A program made the translations under genes and the position numbers. Of a stretch of 64,000 nucleotides of DNA, positions 59,871 through 64,000 are shown one piece after another. Positions within the stretch are counted from its first letter, which is position 1. Each line of letters starts with the position of its first letter. The notes beneath the pieces were generated by a model, which did not search any database, was not told the DNA's origin, and saw only the letters and a list, made by a program, of their open reading frames with translations. Source of the DNA: Arthrobacter castelli DSM 16402 (GTDB taxonomy: Bacteria; Actinomycetota; Actinomycetes; Actinomycetales; Micrococcaceae); the NCBI RefSeq assembly GCF_000430705.1, contig NZ_AUMN01000004.1:175982-239981 (forward strand), read 5' to 3'.

Positions 59871-61412
59871 TTATTTGGAAGTTGCGTGCAGAGTGGTCAT
59901 TTTGCCGGTCACGGCGTCGAAACGTTCGACCACCTCCTGCTTCTGGCCGGGCCCGAACCGATTGCCGATCCATAGGGCGAGCAATCCGGCCAGGAAGGCT
60001 GGAACCAGCTCGTAGAGGCCGATCATGTCGATTTGGCGGTAAACGATCACTGTGACGCCTCCGGTGACGATGCTCGCCAGGGCACCGAACCAGGTGGTCT
60101 TGCGCGAGTAGAGTGCCGCCAGCAGGACCGGTCCAAAGCTGGCTCCGAATCCTGCCCAGGCATAGGCGACGAGGTCCAGGATCGATCCGCCTTGCAGGGC
60201 AACCACCACACCGATTCCTGTGCAGACCAGCACGGCAATTCTGCTCAACCACACGAGTAGCTTCTCTGGTGCATCACGTTTCATGAATGATCGATAGAAG
60301 TCTTCGGTCAACGTTGTCGAGGCGACCACCAATTGGGAATCAGCGGTACTCATGACGGCAGAAAGCACTCCAGCAAGGAAAACGCCCGCTGCCCAGGTCG
60401 GCATGAGGTCCGAGACCAAGGAGATATACGCGTCTTCGGGATCAGCCAAATTCGGACCATAGATCGCGATGGCGGCAAAGCCGATGATTGCCGCGAAACC
60501 GAGCAATGTGATCGACAGAAAGACTCCAAGACGGGCCCCGTTGCGTGCTGATTCAGCCTTCCGCATGCCCATGAAGCGGGCCAATATATGAGGTGAGCCG
60601 AAGTATCCAGCGGCCCAGGCCAAGCCTGAGATGATAGCGACGAAGGACACGGAGCTCGTAGTCACCCAGCTGCCGTCGACGAGTTCGACACCGACGAATG
60701 GTGAACCGAGATCGGGGTTCTGTGCTCCGATGGCGTTGATAAAGCCACCGATGCCACCAACTTGGAAGATGGCTATGACGGACAGGATGAGCAAACTGAA
60801 GAACATGATGAAGCCTTGGACGACATCCGTGTAGCTGCTGGCCAGATAGCCTCCGAGTGAGGAATAGAGCATGACAACCACGGCGCCGACGATGGTGCCG
60901 GTGGTCACGGAGGTCCCGAAGATCTCAGCGAAGATTACTCCGGTGGCGATAAAGGCCGAACCCAGATAAATCACATAAAAGATGATGATGAAGATCGCCG
61001 ACACCGAACGAAGCGAGTTGCTGTGGAACCGGTTGGCGAAGAATCCAGGCAGGGTCACCGACTCACCAGAACCATCCTTTTGCCGCCAATCACTGAATTT
61101 GGCTGAGTACTCACGCAATCGTCCGGCGAGGATCCGCCAACTAAGGTAGAACCCGATGGTGAGGCCGAGGATCAGCCAGATGTTGCTCATTCCGCTGACG
61201 TAGAAGGCCCCCGGCAGCCCGAAGAACACCCACTGACTCGAGTCGGTTGCCTTGGCGCTGACAGCGGTGACGAAGGTGCCCAGTCGTCGACCACCAATAG
61301 CGAAATCACTCATCCCGGTGTTTTTCCGGTAAGCCCAGATCCCGATGGCGAGTACAGCCAGGAGATAGACAAGGAAAACGATGATTGTCGATGGATCGGC
61401 GGTGGAAGGCAT
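59871..61412 (-). CDS. Sodium:solute symporter (SSS/PutP family)
   Basis: 513 residues from MPSTADPSTI, seven bases after AGGGAG; the open frame extends 50 codons upstream without a site. About 13 helices are present. Family markers are AVSAKATDSSQWVFFGLPGA near residue 50, SLGGYLASSYTDVVQGFIMF, and AGVLSAVMSTADSQLVVAST, which hold the sodium-binding serines. The latter two match proline/betaine-type symporters. It is the first gene of the symporter-crotonase-ligase operon and probably imports the acid that the ligase activates. Confidence 0.92.
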   Translation of the reverse strand: MPSTADPSTIIVFLVYLLAVLAIGIWAYRKNTGMSDFAIGGRRLGTFVTAVSAKATDSSQWVFFGLPGAFYVSGMSNIWLILGLTIGFYLSWRILAGRLREYSAKFSDWRQKDGSGESVTLPGFFANRFHSNSLRSVSAIFIIIFYVIYLGSAFIATGVIFAEIFGTSVTTGTIVGAVVVMLYSSLGGYLASSYTDVVQGFIMFFSLLILSVIAIFQVGGIGGFINAIGAQNPDLGSPFVGVELVDGSWVTTSSVSFVAIISGLAWAAGYFGSPHILARFMGMRKAESARNGARLGVFLSITLLGFAAIIGFAAIAIYGPNLADPEDAYISLVSDLMPTWAAGVFLAGVLSAVMSTADSQLVVASTTLTEDFYRSFMKRDAPEKLLVWLSRIAVLVCTGIGVVVALQGGSILDLVAYAWAGFGASFGPVLLAALYSRKTTWFGALASIVTGGVTVIVYRQIDMIGLYELVPAFLAGLLALWIGNRFGPGQKQEVVERFDAVTGKMTTLHATSK

Positions 61413-61532
61413 ATGTGAACTCCCTGGCTTCGTCATTGGGCGTGGGATACGAGTAATAACTCTAGGAATCCACATGTGATCGGTGATAGAGGTGGAGAAT
61501 AAGACTTGAGTGAAGTCTCCCACAGCTGTGCT

Positions 61533-61551
61533 TATGCTCGACCGCAGCATA
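61533..61551. promoter_or_regulatory. Inverted repeat before LysR gene
   Basis: TATGCT and AGCATA, exact 6-base arms around seven bases, lie 11 bases before the LysR start in the divergent space with the symporter. GACTT and AAGTC at 61503-61517 form a second weaker pair. Both fit LysR binding regions. Confidence 0.45.
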
Positions 61552-61561
61552 CACTCACCCA

Positions 61562-62461
61562 ATGACCGTCGACATTAGAACTCTCAAGACCATGCACGTG
61601 GTGGTCCGCACGGGATCATTTGCCGCCGCCGGACGAGAGCTGGGATTCACCGCATCGGCAGTGTCCCAACAGATGTCCGGACTCGAGCGCACTCTGAAAA
61701 TACGGTTGTTCGAACGTGAAGCCCACCGGGTTATCCCAACGGAAGCCGCTCAGTACCTGCAGCACCGTGTCGAAGAAGTTGTCGACCTGCTCAACCAGGT
61801 CGAGATTGACATCGCACGCCTGGGAGCAGGACAGACCGGGAACCTACGGGTCGGCACCTTCCACTCGGCTGGGGGGCCGATCCTCGGACAGGCAATTGCA
61901 AGGTTCCTTGTCCGCAGGCGCGATGTGGAGATCACGCTCGATGAGGGCGAACCCTATGAGTTGTTCCCTCGGGTATCGGACGGCAGTCTCGATATCGCTC
62001 TGGGCTTCCAATACGATCTCGTTCCAACCGACTTCCCTGCCAACCTCCACCTAACAGAAGTCATGACCGAGGATCTTTACATCGTCGCCCCAAAGAATCA
62101 TCGCTTAGCGCATAAGACATTGGTCGACCTCAACGAACTGCGCGAGGAGAAATGGGTTGCCCACAGGGAGGAGACACCCTCACACCAATGTCTGCTCACG
62201 CTGTGCTCACAAAACGGTTTCGCCCCGGATATCGCCTTTCGAAGCAATAATCTCGGAACAGTAAAAGGCATCGTCGAAGCTGGTCTCGCCCTAGCGATGG
62301 TCCCAGAGATATCTCTACAACAGAATCGCGAAAGCATCGCCTCACTGCCAATCTCCCAGCGTCTACCCCGGAGACAGATCATTTCCGCAACCCGGCAAGG
62401 CGATGCCAACCCCTTGGCTGAAGCGTTTCTACAGGCTTTACGAAAAATCGCGGAAAATTGA
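61562..62461 (+). CDS. LysR-family transcriptional regulator
   Basis: 299 residues. Helix-turn-helix: VVRTGSFAAAGRELGFTASA with VSQQMSGLERTLKIRLFERE. The effector domain includes GNLRVGTFHSAGGPILGQAI and the DLVPTDFPANLHLTEVMTED region. It is divergent from the symporter-crotonase-ligase operon and likely activates it. Confidence 0.92.
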   Translation: MTVDIRTLKTMHVVVRTGSFAAAGRELGFTASAVSQQMSGLERTLKIRLFEREAHRVIPTEAAQYLQHRVEEVVDLLNQVEIDIARLGAGQTGNLRVGTFHSAGGPILGQAIARFLVRRRDVEITLDEGEPYELFPRVSDGSLDIALGFQYDLVPTDFPANLHLTEVMTEDLYIVAPKNHRLAHKTLVDLNELREEKWVAHREETPSHQCLLTLCSQNGFAPDIAFRSNNLGTVKGIVEAGLALAMVPEISLQQNRESIASLPISQRLPRRQIISATRQGDANPLAEAFLQALRKIAEN

Positions 62462-62529
62462 CCTATCAAAATGCTGGGGGCCTCAGCATGGATCGAGAAG
62501 CGTCAGTGGGGGAGAGGGGCAGCGGCACC

Positions 62530-62675
62530 AGCAATTCTTCACCCGCGCGAGGGTCGCCGTCTTCATCGACGGCTGCTGCTGGCGCGGCTGTTCAGAACAC
62601 AGGACCGCTGCGAGGATCCGCCGGGGGCAACGCGGACTACTGGTCGGCGACATCCAACAGCACCAGCCAGGATAG
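62530..62675 (+). pseudogene. Very-short-patch repair endonuclease (Vsr) remnant
   Basis: One + frame reads FTRARVAVFIDGCCWRGCSE, which corresponds to the VFVDGCFWHGCPEH zinc and active-site segment of Vsr, and the adjacent frame continues with NADYWSA, matching the YW element that follows. Only about 45 codons remain, with a frameshift and changed cysteine-site neighbours. No cytosine methyltransferase gene is beside it. Confidence 0.6.
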
Positions 62676-62804
62676 GGGGCCCCTGTCGTTGCGATCATTT
62701 GCTGAACAGCAGCCTCCGGCTCATTCAGAGGTTCCTCTCTCGCAGCTCTGCTCCATTTTCACCGGTGTATTGGGCGCGACAGGGGAGAGTAGCAGTCGTT
62801 GCGA

Positions 62805-63080
62805 CGAGCATCCGATTGAACCCGGCGGGGGCCTGGAGGAACTGTGATTTCTGCAGTGTGATACACTTTTAGTGCTCTTAGTGCATGCGAAGAGAATCTG
62901 CTGAATGACCCGGCGCAAGCTGGAAAACTTCTCCTCCATTTCTATGGCGCCTTCGGTGCCAGCCTCCCACGCTGTCAGCGGTTGAGTCCGCACCAGAACC
63001 GTCACGGAGTCACGTTGTTGACCGCGCCGCCGGACGAGCAGCTCCGGGTGCCGATCAGTCCCCTCCTCAAGCGGTGCCTT
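62805..63080 (+). repeat. Dispersed repeat, copy 4 of 4 (longest)
   Basis: Starts with GAGCATCCGATTGAACCCGG as in copy 3, then the GGAACTGTGATTTCTGCAGT core, TTAGTGCATGCGAAGAGAAT, TGAATGACCCGGCGCAAGCTG, AACTTCTCCTCCATTTCT and GAGTCCGCACCAGAACCG, and ends with GATCAGTCCCCTCCTCAAGC like copy 1. The peptide reading is RNCDFCSVIHF then stop. Confidence 0.8.
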
Positions 63081-63178
63081 GTCTCCTTCGCGTAGAGCAT
63101 TCCGTTCGCCTCAGAGGGAGGCCCAGCGAAGCCATTTCGTCCTAATCGTTGCGGACATTGGACAGCACCGGAGTTTCC

Positions 63179-63335
63179 CTATATTCCGTACTTGCCGAAT
63201 ACCGCGGCGGCAGGGTCGACAACGCCGCCTGCCGAATGTGCGATCTCGCCACCGATGAGGGTGAGTTCCACGTTTCGGCGGAGACCGGATTGGGTCTGCT
63301 GGAGCGAGGTTGAGAGGGCGGGCCGCGTGGCATCG
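63179..63335 (-). pseudogene. Amidohydrolase C-terminal fragment (distal)
   Basis: The reverse strand reads DATRPALSTSLQQTQSGLRR, NVELTLIGGEIAHSAGGVVD and PAAAVFGKYGI before a stop at 63179. This is the final beta-sandwich strand region of a YtcJ- or cytosine-deaminase-like amidohydrolase. Nothing upstream of it belongs to the same frame. Confidence 0.6.
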
Positions 63336-63337
63336 CT

Positions 63338-63490
63338 TTACGCATTGCCGGCCTCGTGTATTACTTCACCTCCCACCAACGTGAGGTCGGCGCGTTCGCC
63401 AAGCAGTTGCGGTGCTTCCAACGCGTACAGATTGGACGACCACACCACCAGGTCGGCCCTGGCGCCGGGATGGAGAATTCCTATCTCCCC
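63338..63490 (-). pseudogene. Second amidohydrolase C-terminal fragment
   Basis: The reverse strand reads EGEIGILHPGARADLVVWSS, NLYALEAPQLLGERADLTLV and GGEVIHEAGNA before a stop at 63338. It is the same domain region as the distal fragment but a distinct sequence, so two related amidohydrolase tails lie in tandem. Its upstream junction falls in the SDR fragment near 63495. Confidence 0.65.
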
Positions 63491-63494
63491 TTCC

Positions 63495-63635
63495 CGGTGC
63501 CAGTGTGATTACGTTTGCGCCGGCATTGGTCAGGCCTGCCGCGATGGCGGATCCGATGCCTCGGGATGCGCCGGTGACTACCGCGGTGTTTTCTCTGAGG
63601 TCGAACTGCGTCACGTTTTCCTTCTTCGATGGCAC
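63495..63635 (-). pseudogene. SDR N-terminal fragment
   Basis: From a GTG near 63614 (AAGGA upstream) or 63635, the frame reads VTQFDLRENTAVVTGASRGI and GSAIAAGLTNAGANVITLA. This is the Rossmann start of a short-chain dehydrogenase, which then fuses out of frame to the amidohydrolase tail. Only some 45 codons remain. Confidence 0.65.
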
Positions 63636-63645
63636 TTGGTTAACG

Positions 63646-64000
63646 GGGCTCTTCGCATTTAGGCATGGTTAGCGGTTTTTCGCCGGTAGGGGCGGTGGCC
63701 GCCGGCGGCCAGTAGGCATCTGAGCCTGTAGTTGGCGAAGTTGCGGAATCCGCGGGCGATACGGCGGGTGGTTTCGATGACGCCGTTAATCGCTTCGGTG
63801 GGACCGTTTGATGCTCCTCCGGTATCGAAGTAGGCCAGTATCGCACTCTTCCACGCCCGCAGGCTCCGTCCGAGGCGGGCGATCTCAGGGATCGGGCACG
63901 TGGGGAACGAGGTCAGTATTTCGGTGACCAGTTGCCGGCCCCGGGCAGGGCTGGCGTGGTAGACGGCCCGCAGCTTCTGGTAGCAGTGCCAGGCCAGCGT
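63646..64000 (-). mobile_element. Partial ISL3-family insertion sequence (one end inside window)
   Basis: GGGCTCTTCGCATTT at 63647-63661 resembles the terminal inverted repeat of ISL3-family elements and lies immediately past the transposase stop. The element continues beyond the window, so its other end, target duplication and full length cannot be seen. It lies 11 bases upstream of the broken SDR gene. Confidence 0.6.
63659..64000 (-). CDS. ISL3-family transposase, C-terminal part
   Basis: 113 codons of the C terminus: TLAWHCYQKLRAVYHASPAR, then EIARLGRSLRAWKSAILAYF, DTGGASNGPTEAINGVIETT and RRIARGFRNFANYRLRCLL. The SNGPTEAING segment with the final catalytic glutamate is diagnostic of DDE_Tnp_ISL3 transposases. 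The visible part is uninterrupted, so the element may be active. The N-terminal part is beyond the window. Confidence 0.92.
   Translation of the reverse strand, partial: TLAWHCYQKLRAVYHASPARGRQLVTEILTSFPTCPIPEIARLGRSLRAWKSAILAYFDTGGASNGPTEAINGVIETTRRIARGFRNFANYRLRCLLAAGGHRPYRRKTANHA

Noticed and set aside
1..64000. CRISPR arrays, rRNA and tRNA genes.
   Set aside because: No regularly spaced direct repeats, no ribosomal RNA landmarks and no cloverleaf with TTCGA-type loop in a suitable context were found. The TTCGAA at 40993-40998 belongs to a simple hairpin.

Overview
The window reads as chromosomal accessory DNA from a high-GC actinobacterium. The coding style, leaderless-looking starts and repertoire (GntR, TetR, LysR, MarR and IclR regulators, a tripartite tricarboxylate transporter, NCS1 permeases, IS110/ISL3/IS21/IS256-type insertion sequences) would suit a soil- or skin-type Micrococcales member such as Arthrobacter or Brevibacterium. 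The genus cannot be fixed from sequence reading alone. No rRNA, tRNA or CRISPR array was recognised.

Left part (1-15.3 kb): a truncated VOC-family gene; an ABC-2 exporter with its own two-component system; an aminoglycoside-nucleotidyltransferase-like gene; and a MarR-controlled operon of FAD monooxygenase, small membrane protein and multicopper oxidase. After this comes a decayed stretch with broken ketopantoate-reductase, IS110, IS21, MFS-efflux and serine-recombinase genes around an intact CPBP-like membrane protein and a TetR regulator.

Middle part (15.4-45.3 kb): a row of compact catabolic modules, most with a divergent or leading regulator. They are: (i) GntR, ADP-ribosylglycohydrolase-like protein, NCS1 permease and PfkB kinase, like the E. 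coli yegTUVW set; (ii) an amino-acid-type ABC transporter plus MBL hydrolase with a divergent IclR; (iii) a six-gene nucleoside salvage operon with MtnA-like isomerase, CNT transporter, two nucleoside phosphorylases, class II aldolase and MTA/SAH-deaminase-like enzyme, divergent from a GntR, which looks like a deamination-first version of the 5'-methylthioadenosine/5'-deoxynucleoside DHAP shunt; (iv) FCD-type GntR, class III CoA-transferase, CitE-like lyase, TctCBA and a universal stress protein, probably for a citramalate- or malate-like acid; (v) LysR, flavin monooxygenase, two SDRs and an NhaC antiporter.

Right part (45.3-64 kb): a muconolactone isomerase next to the remnant of a catechol 1,2-dioxygenase; an operon of cyclase, SDR, hydroxyacyl-CoA dehydrogenase, AtoE permease and YciI protein opposite a LysR; a cluster with a 57-aa membrane peptide, NCS1 permease, zinc alcohol dehydrogenase, TetR and a divergent nitrilase-family amidase; and a sodium symporter, crotonase and CoA ligase operon opposite a LysR. 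The end holds Vsr, amidohydrolase and SDR remnants and a partial ISL3 transposase.

Four same-orientation copies of an unassigned dispersed repeat lie in scarred intergenic zones between modules (about 14.6, 19.9, 24.8 and 62.8 kb). The region looks assembled by repeated gain and decay of catabolic cassettes.
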